From Pasteurellaceae bacterium Macca (GTDB taxonomy: Bacteria > Pseudomonadota > Gammaproteobacteria > Enterobacterales > Pasteurellaceae): a stretch of DNA of 64,000 bases. The DNA lies in the NCBI GenBank assembly GCA_023101485.1, contig LVZB01000001.1, positions 558,001 through 622,000 of the forward strand. The letters are read 5' to 3'. This document shows positions 38,108-46,010 of this stretch, piece after piece; within the stretch, counting starts at the first letter, position 1, and the number at the start of each line of letters is the position of its first letter. The notes below the pieces were generated by a model. That model ran no database searches. It had not been told where the DNA came from and worked only from the letters and a program-made list of their open reading frames with translations. The position numbers were made by a program, and so were the translations under genes.

Positions 38108-39361
38108 ATGCCACACACCTTTAAACAACCTGCCTTAGCACGTTTATTACGTTACACCCAAATTCATACCACCTCCGACCCCGATAGCCAAAATGTGCCA
38201 AGCTCACCACAGCAGTGGGATCTCCTGCGTTTATTACAAGCAGAAGTAACAGAAATGGGGATGACAGAGATTCACCTTGATGATCGTGGTTATCTGTTTG
38301 CCACCTTGCCGGCGAACACGGATAAGCCAATCCCTGTTCTCGGCTTACTTGCCCATGTGGATACCTCCCCCGACTTTAATGGCAAAGCGGTTAAACCCCA
38401 AGTCATTGAAGCCTATCAAGGGGAGGATATTCTGCTCAAAGGCAGTGGCGATTACCTCTCCCCCAAAAACTTCCCCAATCTTGACCGCTTGTTAGGGCAT
38501 ACTCTTGTTACCACAGACGGCACTTCTCTCCTCGGCGCAGACGATAAATCCGGCATTGCGATTATTCTTTCTGCGGTGGAATATCTCCTCAATCACCCCG
38601 AAATTCCCCGCGGTAAAATCCGTATCGGCTTTACGACGGATGAAGAAATCGGGCGAGGTGCGGATCACTTTGATGTAAAAGCCTTTGGCGCAGATGTTGC
38701 CTACACTTTAGACGGTGGGCCATTAGGCGAATTACAAGGGGAGAATTTTAACGCCGACAGTGCCACGGTGACTTTTTACGGGCGAAGCGTTCACCCCGGC
38801 ACAGCCAAAGGGAAAATGATTAACGCCTTAACCCGTGCCTGTGAATTTCAACAACGCTTGCCAGCACATTTAACCCCTGAAACCAGCGAAGGGCGTAAAG
38901 GCTTTATGATGTTACACGATATTCGTGGCGATTTAGAAAAATGCCAACTGCACTATATTTTACGCAGTTTCTCGCGCCGTGAATTAGCCGAATTCGGGCA
39001 GAACCTACACGACACAATGCAAGCCATGGTTCAACAATATGGGGAAGGTTGTGGCGAGGTGGAAATTCACGAACAGTACCGCAATATGGCGGAAGTTCTT
39101 GATGATTACCGTTATTTAGTGGAAATTGCGGAAAAAGTGATGAAGGAACAGGGCATTACCCCGAATTTAGAACCGATTCGTGGCGGTACCGATGGCTCTC
39201 GCCTCTCTTTTATGGGATTACCAACGCCAAACCTCTTTACTGGGGGCGAAAATTTCCACGGGCGTTTTGAGTTTATCTCTGTGGATGTCATGGCGCAGGC
39301 GGCGAAAGTCGTGGTAGGGATTATCACCGCCTTTACCGAAACCGAATTTACATCACACTAA
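38108..39361 (+). CDS. pepT: Peptidase T (tripeptide aminopeptidase)
   Basis: This M20-family zinc aminopeptidase releases the N-terminal residue of tripeptides. ATG 38108 follows AAAGGAGA; the longer open frame has no support. The 417 residues have metal-site motifs [13 protein letters not shown] near 83 (His, Asp), [11 protein letters not shown] near 146 (Asp), [14 protein letters not shown] near 179 (catalytic and ligand Glu) and [20 protein letters not shown] near 360. It ends 4 nt inside the convergent mutM. Confidence 0.95.
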   Translation: MPHTFKQPALARLLRYTQIHTTSDPDSQNVPSSPQQWDLLRLLQAEVTEMGMTEIHLDDRGYLFATLPANTDKPIPVLGLLAHVDTSPDFNGKAVKPQVIEAYQGEDILLKGSGDYLSPKNFPNLDRLLGHTLVTTDGTSLLGADDKSGIAIILSAVEYLLNHPEIPRGKIRIGFTTDEEIGRGADHFDVKAFGADVAYTLDGGPLGELQGENFNADSATVTFYGRSVHPGTAKGKMINALTRACEFQQRLPAHLTPETSEGRKGFMMLHDIRGDLEKCQLHYILRSFSRRELAEFGQNLHDTMQAMVQQYGEGCGEVEIHEQYRNMAEVLDDYRYLVEIAEKVMKEQGITPNLEPIRGGTDGSRLSFMGLPTPNLFTGGENFHGRFEFISVDVMAQAAKVVVGIITAFTETEFTSH

Positions 39362-40194
39362 CGCGGTAATTTTTGACATTTTGGGCAGTAGAAACTATTT
39401 CGCTGCCCAATTATTTTGGCTTCAATAAGTGTGCCACACGCATTACATGGCTCGCCTTTTCGCCCATAAACTTGCAATACTTGTGCAAAATAGCCGGGTT
39501 TGCCATCAGGCTGGATAAAATCTTTCAAGGTTGTACCCCCTTGAATAATCGATTGTGTCAGCACTGATTTAATCACCCCCGCCAAACGCTCACACTGTTT
39601 TTTCGTCAGATTTTGTGCGGCCAAATCAGGGTGAATGCCTGCCTGGAAAAGGGATTCACTCGCATAGATATTCCCCACCCCAACGACCACGGCATTATTC
39701 ATCACAAAATTTTTCACGGCGACCGTCTTATGTCGACTCAATTTAAACAGATGCTCGCCATTAAACGCCTCAGAAAGCGGTTCAGGGCCTAATTTGGCAA
39801 AAAGTGGTGAGGTTTCCGCATTTTCAAACCAAAGCCAAGCGCCGAATTTACGCGGATCGTTATAGCGTAAAATCGTCCCTTTTGTGGTTTGTAAGTCGAT
39901 ATGATCGTGCTTTCCAATCGGTTGATTTTGCGGTTGATTTTGTGCTTGATTGAGAATGCCAAGAGAGCCTGACATCCCCAAATGCAACACAATATCCCCA
40001 CGGTTGGTACGAATAATCAGATACTTAGCACGGCGAAAAATCGTGAGAATTTTCGCCCCTGCAAGGGTGTCAAGCTCATCACTGACTCGCCAACGTAACT
40101 GCCGTTGGCGAATGGTGATGTGGGCGATTTCCTCCCCCACTAAATAGGGCGAAATCCCCCGTACGCTCGTTTCAACTTCTGGTAATTCAGGCAT
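39358..40194 (-). CDS. mutM: Formamidopyrimidine-DNA glycosylase
   Basis: This base-excision repair enzyme removes 8-oxoguanine and formamidopyrimidines. The mature N-terminus [13 protein letters not shown] provides catalytic Pro2 and Glu3. LHLGMSGSL carries the DNA-contact Met, and the C-terminal zinc finger is [20 protein letters not shown] followed by CPKC. At 278 residues it is slightly longer than E. coli Fpg because of a Gln/Asn-rich insertion ([15 protein letters not shown], about 82-96). Confidence 0.95.
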   Translation of the reverse strand: MPELPEVETSVRGISPYLVGEEIAHITIRQRQLRWRVSDELDTLAGAKILTIFRRAKYLIIRTNRGDIVLHLGMSGSLGILNQAQNQPQNQPIGKHDHIDLQTTKGTILRYNDPRKFGAWLWFENAETSPLFAKLGPEPLSEAFNGEHLFKLSRHKTVAVKNFVMNNAVVVGVGNIYASESLFQAGIHPDLAAQNLTKKQCERLAGVIKSVLTQSIIQGGTTLKDFIQPDGKPGYFAQVLQVYGRKGEPCNACGTLIEAKIIGQRNSFYCPKCQKLPR

Positions 40195-40217
40195 TATCGT
40201 CCCTATTTTGACTTAAA

Positions 40218-41522
40218 CTAGCGGTCGTTTTTTTCTGCTTTTTTGCACAGTGCTTTTTCTAGCACAAAGCCGATGATACCGCCAAGGATCACCACAGGCC
40301 CCCATTCCATTGAATAGGCTTTAAGTGGTAATTCGGCAATCCAGCTGACTTGGCTGACAGATAAAATAGAAATCACCGTGGCAGAGAGAATCGCACCCCG
40401 TTGAGCCCATAAGGATAACGGACGGAAAATACCAATTAACAGCACAATAACTGCCGTCATCGCCACAGGGTAAAGAATCAGCAATACGGGAACGGCTTTA
40501 CCAATCACTTCATTTAATCCTTGGTTTGCAATCACAAAGCCAATGAGGGTGAAAATAACAGCATAAATACGGTAGCTAATTTTCGGGAATACACTGTGGA
40601 AATAGGCAGAAGTTGCCACGATTAAACCAATAGAAGTCGTTAAACACGCCAAAGTCACGATTAAACCGAGTAATGCTCGACCTAGTTCACCAAAGGCTTC
40701 GGTGGTGGTGCTATTGAGGATAAATACGCCAAGGTGCTGATTTTTCGCTGCCACATCAGCAACTTGTTCGCTTGATAATGGAATTTTATAACCAATCCAA
40801 CCAATAGCGATATAAATTGCCCCAAGTGCAATGGCTGCCACAAGGGCGGATTGCGTGGTCTGTTTCACTAAGGATTGTGTAGACGTATTTTTAGCACGAA
40901 TGGCGTTAATCACTAAAACAGAGAAAGCAACCGCAGCAAGGGCATCCATTGTTTGATAACCCTCTAAAAAGCCAACGAAAAGTGGTGCTTCAAACTGACT
41001 TGTTTGTGGTACCGCATAACCCGAAAAAAGCATTACCGCACGAATCACTAGCGCCACAATCGCCAATAAAAGCGTTGGGGTTAAGATGGTACCAATGCGA
41101 TCAACCAATTTAGTTGGATTTAAACTTAACCAAAGAGAAATACCGAAATAAACAATTGTGAAGAAAAGGAGTGAACTAGAACTTGATTCGCCTAAAAACG
41201 GCACAATCGCCATATCATAGGCTGTTGCCCCAGTACGCGGAATCGCAAAGAAAGGCCCGATAGTTAGATAAATCGCACTTAATAATAGTAAAGAAATCCA
41301 CGGGTGGATGCGAGCAAGGGCTTGTTTATAGCCCCCTTCATAATGAGCTGCAACAATAGTTGAAATAAGAGGAAGTCCAACCCCTGTAATAATAAAACCA
41401 GTAATCGCAACCCAAAAGTCCGCTCCACTTTCAAACCCTAATTTAGGTGGGAAAATCAAATTCCCAGCGCCGAAAAACATTGCAAAAAGCATAAAGCCTA
41501 CTGCCAGAGTCGTTTTGTTCAT
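40218..41522 (-). CDS. brnQ: Branched-chain amino acid:cation symporter BrnQ
   Basis: This LIVCS-family transporter imports leucine, isoleucine and valine with Na+ or H+. The start at 41522 (MNKTTLAVGFMLFAMFFGAG then NLIFPPKLG) matches the family N-terminus; the frame is open further upstream but those 25 residues are not family-like. 434 residues with about 12 helices. The toxin/immunity array begins upstream of it, after a 65-bp uptake-sequence pair. Confidence 0.93.
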   Translation of the reverse strand: MNKTTLAVGFMLFAMFFGAGNLIFPPKLGFESGADFWVAITGFIITGVGLPLISTIVAAHYEGGYKQALARIHPWISLLLLSAIYLTIGPFFAIPRTGATAYDMAIVPFLGESSSSSLLFFTIVYFGISLWLSLNPTKLVDRIGTILTPTLLLAIVALVIRAVMLFSGYAVPQTSQFEAPLFVGFLEGYQTMDALAAVAFSVLVINAIRAKNTSTQSLVKQTTQSALVAAIALGAIYIAIGWIGYKIPLSSEQVADVAAKNQHLGVFILNSTTTEAFGELGRALLGLIVTLACLTTSIGLIVATSAYFHSVFPKISYRIYAVIFTLIGFVIANQGLNEVIGKAVPVLLILYPVAMTAVIVLLIGIFRPLSLWAQRGAILSATVISILSVSQVSWIAELPLKAYSMEWGPVVILGGIIGFVLEKALCKKAEKNDR

Positions 41523-41872
41523 AATACTTCTGTAATTATCTAAATAAAAAGAAAGGGATTCTACTGAAATATCCCCTATTTGGAAAGTTAAACCCATACT
41601 GACAGAGAAAATAAAGAAACCTTTTGCTACATTACCTTTTGAACCAATGGCGACTGTGCCATTCTCACTATGCTCGCTTAACGTAAATACGCTTCATTTT
41701 CCCCAACTAGGTTTAAATTCCCTTTGCCAAGGATGGATAATCATCGAATATATTAACAAGCGGTCAATTTTCCTAAAAACTTTGCTCAAAGCAAAATTTC
41801 TTAAAAATTTGACCGCTTGTGTGGTGTATTTGAATCCTCTTGCTAGAGTTTCCTCTTCTTTGACTTATTAAG
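41523..41872. other. brnQ upstream region and left edge of the cassette array
   Basis: This 350-bp region has no supported gene. On minus the brnQ frame stays open back to a TGA near 41677. Just past the uptake-sequence pair is a 16-codon frame starting ATG (MIIHPWQREFKPSWGK) with a 9-codon frame overlapping its stop as ATGA. I have no evidence that either is translated. The brnQ promoter must be here but I cannot place it. Confidence 0.5.
41756..41820. repeat. 65-bp inverted uptake-sequence pair, copy U1
   Basis: ACAAGCGGTC with its A/T tail and TTTGC occurs on plus, followed by the inverse ending GACCGCTTGT. It is the same length and layout as U2-U4, with a few base differences. It forms the 3' boundary of the cassette holding the 41873-42241 lipoprotein. 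Confidence 0.9.
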
Positions 41873-42241
41873 CTATTTACTATTCTTACTCCAAGGTTTG
41901 GCATTTGGCTTACTATTTTTTGCTCGCCACTTAATGCAAACATCTGAATCCCACATCGTTACATTTTCGCACACTGGACCACCTTCCACATACCAGCCCT
42001 TGCTTTCCATGCACAAATGTGATCTAGGGTCATTACTATCTCCAACAACAAAATCCATTCCGCAGGCTTTCATATCTTTTTTTCTTCTAGCAAGATACTT
42101 ATGCAGCACTTGTGGATCAGAATTAGGAAATAATTTATCCTCATTATGTAAACTCCAACTATAATAAGGACGAGGCGGTTTAAAGCCGCCGAAAGAGCAT
42201 CCAAATAAAGTTAATGATAAGCACACAAGTAAAAGTCTCAT
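41873..42241 (-). CDS. Putative immunity lipoprotein, paralogue I1
   Basis: The 122-residue protein has a lipoprotein signal (MRLLLVCLSLTLFGCSFGGF, lipobox LFGC at 12-15). The mature part has the array-wide core KDMKACGMDFV and LCMESKGWYVEGGPVCE with conserved cysteines. Its C-terminus (AKNSKPNAKPWSKNSK) differs from the other three copies. The start overlaps the stop of the toxin-like gene as TAATG. Coupling to a toxin tail and the outer-envelope lipoprotein nature suggest a CDI-type immunity protein; this is inference. Confidence 0.72.
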   Translation of the reverse strand: MRLLLVCLSLTLFGCSFGGFKPPRPYYSWSLHNEDKLFPNSDPQVLHKYLARRKKDMKACGMDFVVGDSNDPRSHLCMESKGWYVEGGPVCENVTMWDSDVCIKWRAKNSKPNAKPWSKNSK

Positions 42242-42957
42242 TATTTAACTCCTCTATTTAATTCAAAAATTGTTGTTTCATTGCCCATTTTTAAATCCTC
42301 TTTTTTTCGATAGCCATCATCCACACATTGACGTTGACCTAACCCATAGCAATTATGCACCGATGAGCGCTCATCACTAAACATATCTAGTATCCGTTTT
42401 AGCCAGCCGTTATTTTTGTGATTTTCATTCGTTGTGGCGGGGTTTCCGCCTAATACGACGGGTACACTACCCACCGGATCTTTCTCATGATTTTCAAGTC
42501 GAATTGAACCTGTTGATGTTGTTCTTTCACCTCCTGTTTGTAAATGACTTAAATAACTATCTGCGGTTGTCACATCGGCTGCTGGACCGACCATTTTAAT
42601 TCGGGTTCCTGACAATAAGTGTTTATCTTGATTTTCTTTGGTATCCAAGGCTTTTAGCGCATTACTCAGCGTTAATGTACCACGGCTATGTGCACCAAGA
42701 TAAAGCTCATTTTTACCATACTGTTTCATCAAGTTCATGGCTTGCAAACTCGAATTATCCATCCCTAACAAATTGCCAAAAGAGGTTTCAACCATTTTTT
42801 CATAACCTGCAACCAATAACTCCGAGGTAAAATTATTTGCCTTTGGATGGTGAACAAAATACACATTTTTATAAAGTTTTTGGTCTATCTCACCCGTTTG
42901 GTCATTTTTCCCTGCAACATAATTTTGCACCGCAAATTTATCCGTTTGTATCGCCAT
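42241..42957 (-). CDS. Toxin-like C-terminal fragment with lipase-type GxHSRG motif (cassette E, longest copy)
   Basis: These 238 residues look like the detached C-terminal part of a larger secreted (CdiA/FHA-type) protein: no signal peptide, starting abruptly 8 nt inside the uptake-sequence boundary (MAIQTDKFAVQNYVAGKNDQ). It contains YLGAHSRGTLTLSNALKALD (about 90-109), like an alpha/beta-hydrolase nucleophile elbow, then KDPVGSVPVVLGGNPATTNE and a tail MFSDERSSVHNCYGLGQRQC. The tail recurs in cassettes B, C and D. Toxicity is not shown, and expression without a fused delivery protein is doubtful. Confidence 0.7.
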   Translation of the reverse strand: MAIQTDKFAVQNYVAGKNDQTGEIDQKLYKNVYFVHHPKANNFTSELLVAGYEKMVETSFGNLLGMDNSSLQAMNLMKQYGKNELYLGAHSRGTLTLSNALKALDTKENQDKHLLSGTRIKMVGPAADVTTADSYLSHLQTGGERTTSTGSIRLENHEKDPVGSVPVVLGGNPATTNENHKNNGWLKRILDMFSDERSSVHNCYGLGQRQCVDDGYRKKEDLKMGNETTIFELNRGVK

Positions 42958-42965
42958 ATATATTT

Positions 42966-43030
42966 ACAAGCGGTCGAATTTTTTGAAAACTTTGCCCAAA
43001 ACAAAATTTCTTAAAAATTTGACCGCTTGT
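42966..43030. repeat. 65-bp inverted uptake-sequence pair, copy U2
   Basis: Same arrangement as U1, U3 and U4. It separates cassette E (toxin fragment 42241-42957) from cassette D's lipoprotein (43083-43490). The sequence on its right (plus) is shared with U3 and U4. Confidence 0.92.
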
Positions 43031-43082
43031 TTTTTTAATGTTGAAGTTACCAATCTGCTATTAGATTATGCCTATTTAGCTC

Positions 43083-43490
43083 TTACCGCTTTGAACCAGT
43101 TTGTAGGCAAGTTGGATAATTTGGGTTATCTTTACAACCCCAAGGTTTCACATCTGGCGCACTGTGTTTTTTTCGCCACTCTATACATACAGGTCTCCTC
43201 CACATTATCTTTTCTTCACATACAGGTCCACCTTTTAGATACCACCCTTTGCTTTCCATACACAGATTCACCTCTGGATCATCACTTTCGCCACTGACAA
43301 AATCCATACCACAAGCTTTCATATCTTTTTCTCTTCTATCAAGATACTTATTCAGCACTTGTGGATCAGAATTAGGAAATAATTTATCCGCATTATGCAG
43401 GCGCCAACTATCATAAGGACGAGGCGGTTTAAAGCCGCCGAAAGAGCATCCAAATAAAGTTAATGATAAGCATACAAGTAAAAGTCTCAT
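43083..43490 (-). CDS. Putative immunity lipoprotein, paralogue I2 (mosaic)
   Basis: This 135-residue lipoprotein has an N-terminal part (MRLLLVCLSLTLFGCSFGGF, FKPPRPY, LFPNSDPQVLNKYL) that is nearly that of I1, while the C-terminal half (SGESDDPEVNLCMESKGWYL, EWRKKHSAPDVKPWGC, CLQTGSKR) is that of I3 and I4. The switch falls around the shared KDMKACGMDFV block, so the gene looks recombinant. The start overlaps the preceding toxin tail as TAATG. Confidence 0.75.
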   Translation of the reverse strand: MRLLLVCLSLTLFGCSFGGFKPPRPYDSWRLHNADKLFPNSDPQVLNKYLDRREKDMKACGMDFVSGESDDPEVNLCMESKGWYLKGGPVCEEKIMWRRPVCIEWRKKHSAPDVKPWGCKDNPNYPTCLQTGSKR

Positions 43491-43633
43491 TATTTAACTC
43501 CTTTATTTAATTCAAAAATTGTTGTTTCATTGCCCATTTTTAAATCCCCATCTTTTCGATAACCATCATCTACACATTGCTTCTGACCTAACCCATGGCA
43601 ATTATGTACTGATGAGCGCTCATCACTCAACAT
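43490..43633 (-). pseudogene. Toxin 3' tail remnant, cassette D (47 codons)
   Basis: The frame reads MLSDERSSVHNCHGLGQKQC through to MGNETTIFELNKGVK and stop, matching the last 47 residues of the 42241-42957 protein. It begins 11 nt from the uptake-sequence pair U3. Its Met corresponds to an internal Met of the longer copy, so it is a truncated remnant kept in front of the I2 lipoprotein gene. It may only serve translation coupling. Confidence 0.75.
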
Positions 43634-43644
43634 CGAATATATTT

Positions 43645-43709
43645 ACAAGCGGTCGAATTTTTTGAAAACTTTGCTCAAAACAAAATTTCTTAAAAATTTG
43701 ACCGCTTGT
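43645..43709. repeat. 65-bp inverted uptake-sequence pair, copy U3
   Basis: Nearly identical to U2 and U4 (base differences near the centre). It lies between cassette D and cassette C, preceded on plus by CATCGAATATATTT, as at U4. Confidence 0.92.
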
Positions 43710-43762
43710 CTTTTTTAATGTTGAAGTTACCAATCTACTAGTGAATTATCGCTACTTGGCTC

Positions 43763-44188
43763 TTACCGCTTTGAGCCCGTTTGTAGGCAAGTTGGATAAT
43801 TTGGGGTATCTTTACAACCCCAAGGTTTCACATCTGGCGCACTGTGTTTTTTTCGCCACTCTATACAAACAGGTCTTCTCCACATTGTCATTTCTTCACA
43901 CACTGGTCCACCCTCTAAATACCACCCCTTACTTTCCATACACAGATTCACTTTTGGATCATCACTTTCGCCACTGACAAAATCCATTCCACAGGCTTTC
44001 ATATCTTTTTCGCTTCTATCAATATAACTTACCCCTAAACTTACTCCTTTCTTTTTAGCTTCTTCAATATCTTTCTGTCTTTCTGTCGGATCTAGTAGCC
44101 AAACGTCATGAGGTTTAGGGGGTTGAAAATACGATTCACTACAAGCCATCAATATCATTGCCATAGCTAGTACCGTTATTTTTTTCAT
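43763..44188 (-). CDS. Putative immunity lipoprotein, paralogue I3
   Basis: This 141-residue lipoprotein begins MKKITVLAMAMILMACSESY (lipobox LMAC, 13-16). It belongs to the second N-terminal class, then carries KDMKACGMDFVSGESDDPKV, LCMESKGWYLEGGPVCE and C-terminal CLQTGSKR. There are at least six conserved cysteines apart from the lipidated one. It overlaps the preceding toxin tail by 4 nt (ATGA). Function inferred as immunity from the cassette layout. Confidence 0.75.
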   Translation of the reverse strand: MKKITVLAMAMILMACSESYFQPPKPHDVWLLDPTERQKDIEEAKKKGVSLGVSYIDRSEKDMKACGMDFVSGESDDPKVNLCMESKGWYLEGGPVCEEMTMWRRPVCIEWRKKHSAPDVKPWGCKDTPNYPTCLQTGSKR

Positions 44189-44340
44189 TTACTTTCTCCT
44201 TTTTTAAGTTGATTCAGTTCAAAAATTGTTGTTTCATTGCCCATTTTTAAATCCCCATCTTTTCGATAACCATCTTTAACACATTGTTGTTGACCTAACC
44301 CATGGCAATTATGCACCGATGAGCGCTCATCACTAAACAT
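44185..44340 (-). pseudogene. Toxin 3' tail remnant, cassette C (51 codons)
   Basis: The frame reads MFSDERSSVHNCHGLGQQQC and ends IFELNQLKKGESK. It corresponds to the end of the toxin-like protein but with the QLKKGESK ending found also in cassette B. It starts 11 nt from the pair U4. Too short to act as a toxin. Confidence 0.75.
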
Positions 44341-44351
44341 CGAATATATTT

Positions 44352-44416
44352 ACAAGCGGTCGAATTTTTTGAAAACTTTGCTCAAAACAAAATTTCTTAA
44401 AAATTTGACCGCTTGT
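44352..44416. repeat. 65-bp inverted uptake-sequence pair, copy U4
   Basis: Same layout as U1-U3, between cassette C and cassette B's lipoprotein. On plus it is followed by a T-run and by the sequence shared with U2 and U3 up to the lipoprotein stop codons. Confidence 0.92.
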
Positions 44417-44468
44417 TTTTTTAATGTTGAAGTTACCAATCTGCTATTAGATTATGCCTATTTAGCTC

Positions 44469-44894
44469 TTACCGCTTTGAACCCGTTTGTAGGCAAGTTG
44501 GATAGGTTGGGTTATCTTTGCAATCCCAAGGTTTCACATCTGGTGCACTATGTTTTTTTCGCCATTTTATACATACAGGTCTATTCCACATCAGCACGTT
44601 TTCACACACTGGTCCGCCCTCTAAATACCAACCCTTGCTTTCCATACAAAGATTCACCTCTGGATTATCACTTTCGCCACTGACAAAATCCATTCCGCAG
44701 GCTTTCATATCTTTAATTCTTCTATTTAAATAACTTGTAGTTAAGCTAAGTCCCTTTTTTTCCCCTTCTTCTATATCTTTCTTTCGCTCTAAAGGATCGA
44801 GACCCCAGTTAAAATAAGGTTTAGGTGGTTGAAAATACGATTCACTACAAGCCATCAATACCATTGCCGTCGCTAGTACCGTTATTTTTTTCAT
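44469..44894 (-). CDS. Putative immunity lipoprotein, paralogue I4
   Basis: This 141-residue lipoprotein of the MKKITV class (MKKITVLATAMVLMACSESY) has the same core as I3, differing mainly in the region before KDMKACGMDFV (LERKKDIEEGEKKGLSLTTS) and after VCE (NVLMWNRPVCIKW). The start overlaps the toxin fragment stop as ATGA. The variable middle with constant flanks is the pattern expected of immunity proteins that track different toxin alleles. Confidence 0.75.
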   Translation of the reverse strand: MKKITVLATAMVLMACSESYFQPPKPYFNWGLDPLERKKDIEEGEKKGLSLTTSYLNRRIKDMKACGMDFVSGESDNPEVNLCMESKGWYLEGGPVCENVLMWNRPVCIKWRKKHSAPDVKPWDCKDNPTYPTCLQTGSKR

Positions 44895-45250
44895 TTGCTT
44901 TCTCCTTTTTTAAGTTGATTCAGTTCAAAAATTGTTGTTTCATTGCCCATTTTTAAATCTCCATCTTTTCGATAGCCATCTTTAACACACTGATCTTGTC
45001 CTAATCCATAGCAATTATGTACCGATGAGCGCTCATCACTAAACATATCTAGTATCAGTTTTAGCCAGCCGTTATTTTTGTGATTTTCATTCGTTGTGGC
45101 GGGGTTTCCGCCCAATACGACGGGCACACTACCCACCGGATCTTTCTCATGATTTTCAATTCGAATTGAACCTGTTGATGTTGTTCTTTCACCTCCTGTT
45201 TGTAAATGACTTAAATAACTATCTGCGGTTGCTAATTTGAGCTTGTTCTC
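44891..45250 (-). pseudogene. Toxin C-terminal fragment, cassette B (119 open codons)
   Basis: Open from a stop at 45251-45253 to 44891. It reads ATADSYLSHLQTGGERTTST, then KDPVGSVPVVLGGNPATTNE and MFSDERSSVHNCYGLGQDQC, ending NQLKKGESK, homologous to the last half of the 42241-42957 protein. The only internal ATG (45136) gives 81 residues. The upstream junction follows the 45287 lipoprotein gene without an uptake-sequence pair, so the break point here is of another kind. Confidence 0.72.
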
Positions 45251-45286
45251 TTATCACATTTAAAACACCATATATTTTCAACAATG

Positions 45287-45661
45287 TTAATCTATATTAC
45301 ACTTCCCCGTACTCCATTTAGGGTTGTTATATCCACAATCATATTCAATATAATATCCTTTGGAAAACATACATTTTTTGAATTTAGCAACTACATCACC
45401 TATTATCACACCCCTATGGTCTCTATTGTTTTTTATGTCAAAATCTCCATTTTCTTTTTTTTCTCCACCACAATTCTTAAAATCAATGATTCTCTTAATA
45501 GGATTTGTGTTCCCCAACGTTTCTTTCTTTTGAAAATGTGCTATATAAGGATATTCTTTCCCTTTATCTTCACAGATAACCATCTGTGGTGTATAAAAAC
45601 AACCTTCAGAATAAGAACACCCTGCTAATATAAAAAGGATAAATAATATGTATCTTTTCAT
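45287..45661 (-). CDS. Putative immunity lipoprotein of a different type (cassette A)
   Basis: This 124-residue lipoprotein (MKRYILFILFILAGCSYSEG, lipobox LAGC at 12-15) has many cysteines (EGCFYTPQMVICED, FKNCGG, KKCMFSKGYYIEYDCG, GKCNID) and no similarity to I1-I4 beyond being a Cys-rich lipoprotein. It starts 1 nt after the stop of a CdiA/FHA-like tail, so it is probably the immunity partner of that module. I do not recognise a family. Confidence 0.68.
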   Translation of the reverse strand: MKRYILFILFILAGCSYSEGCFYTPQMVICEDKGKEYPYIAHFQKKETLGNTNPIKRIIDFKNCGGEKKENGDFDIKNNRDHRGVIIGDVVAKFKKCMFSKGYYIEYDCGYNNPKWSTGKCNID

Positions 45662-45662
45662 T

Positions 45663-45896
45663 TTAATTCCCTCCTATTTTCATTAATATTTCAAACATAT
45701 CTGAAGACATTACATCAGAAATCGCAAATGGTGCAGACACAGGTATCGCAATTACCGTAGTTGCAAGGGAAGCTTTTTCTTCAAAATTTGTTTTCTTTGC
45801 CGTATTTCCTTTTTTATCATACCAGCCCCATATTTGCCCACCTAACATATCGTGAGTACCTGCAAATGATTCAACGAATAAATCAGAAAAACCATT
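45663..45896 (-). pseudogene. Orphan CdiA/FHA-type C-terminal fragment (cassette A)
   Basis: The open frame of 77 codons begins after a stop at 45897-45899 and reads NGFSDLFVESFAGTHDMLGG, then QIWGWYDKKGNTAKK and a hydrophobic tail. The FAGTHDxxGGQ-like motif is one I associate with regions near the C-terminus of large filamentous-haemagglutinin/CdiA proteins. The only ATG (45848) gives 61 residues. It is too short to be a working toxin and is probably a displaced 3' end. Confidence 0.62.
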
Positions 45897-45908
45897 TTAA
45901 AAGCTTTA

Positions 45909-46010
45909 TTAACTCTCATGTTTTTCATCCCTAGGATTTTCTAATTTTACTGGATAATTCTTCATTTCAATACAGTACTTAACTCCACCGTCCCGAGGCT
46001 CATCTAAGAA
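45909..46010 (-). pseudogene. Short coding remnant upstream of cassette A
   Basis: A 33-codon open stretch between stops reads FLDEPRDGGVKYCIEMKNYP and ends DEKHES. Its composition looks protein-like, perhaps the C-terminus of another immunity protein, but it is short enough to be chance. It has no start codon in a sensible place. Confidence 0.35.

Noticed and set aside
41756-44416. CRISPR array (regularly repeated similar elements)
   Set aside because: Only four copies, 0.6-1.1 kb apart with genes between them, and each is an inverted uptake-sequence pair; there are no cas genes.
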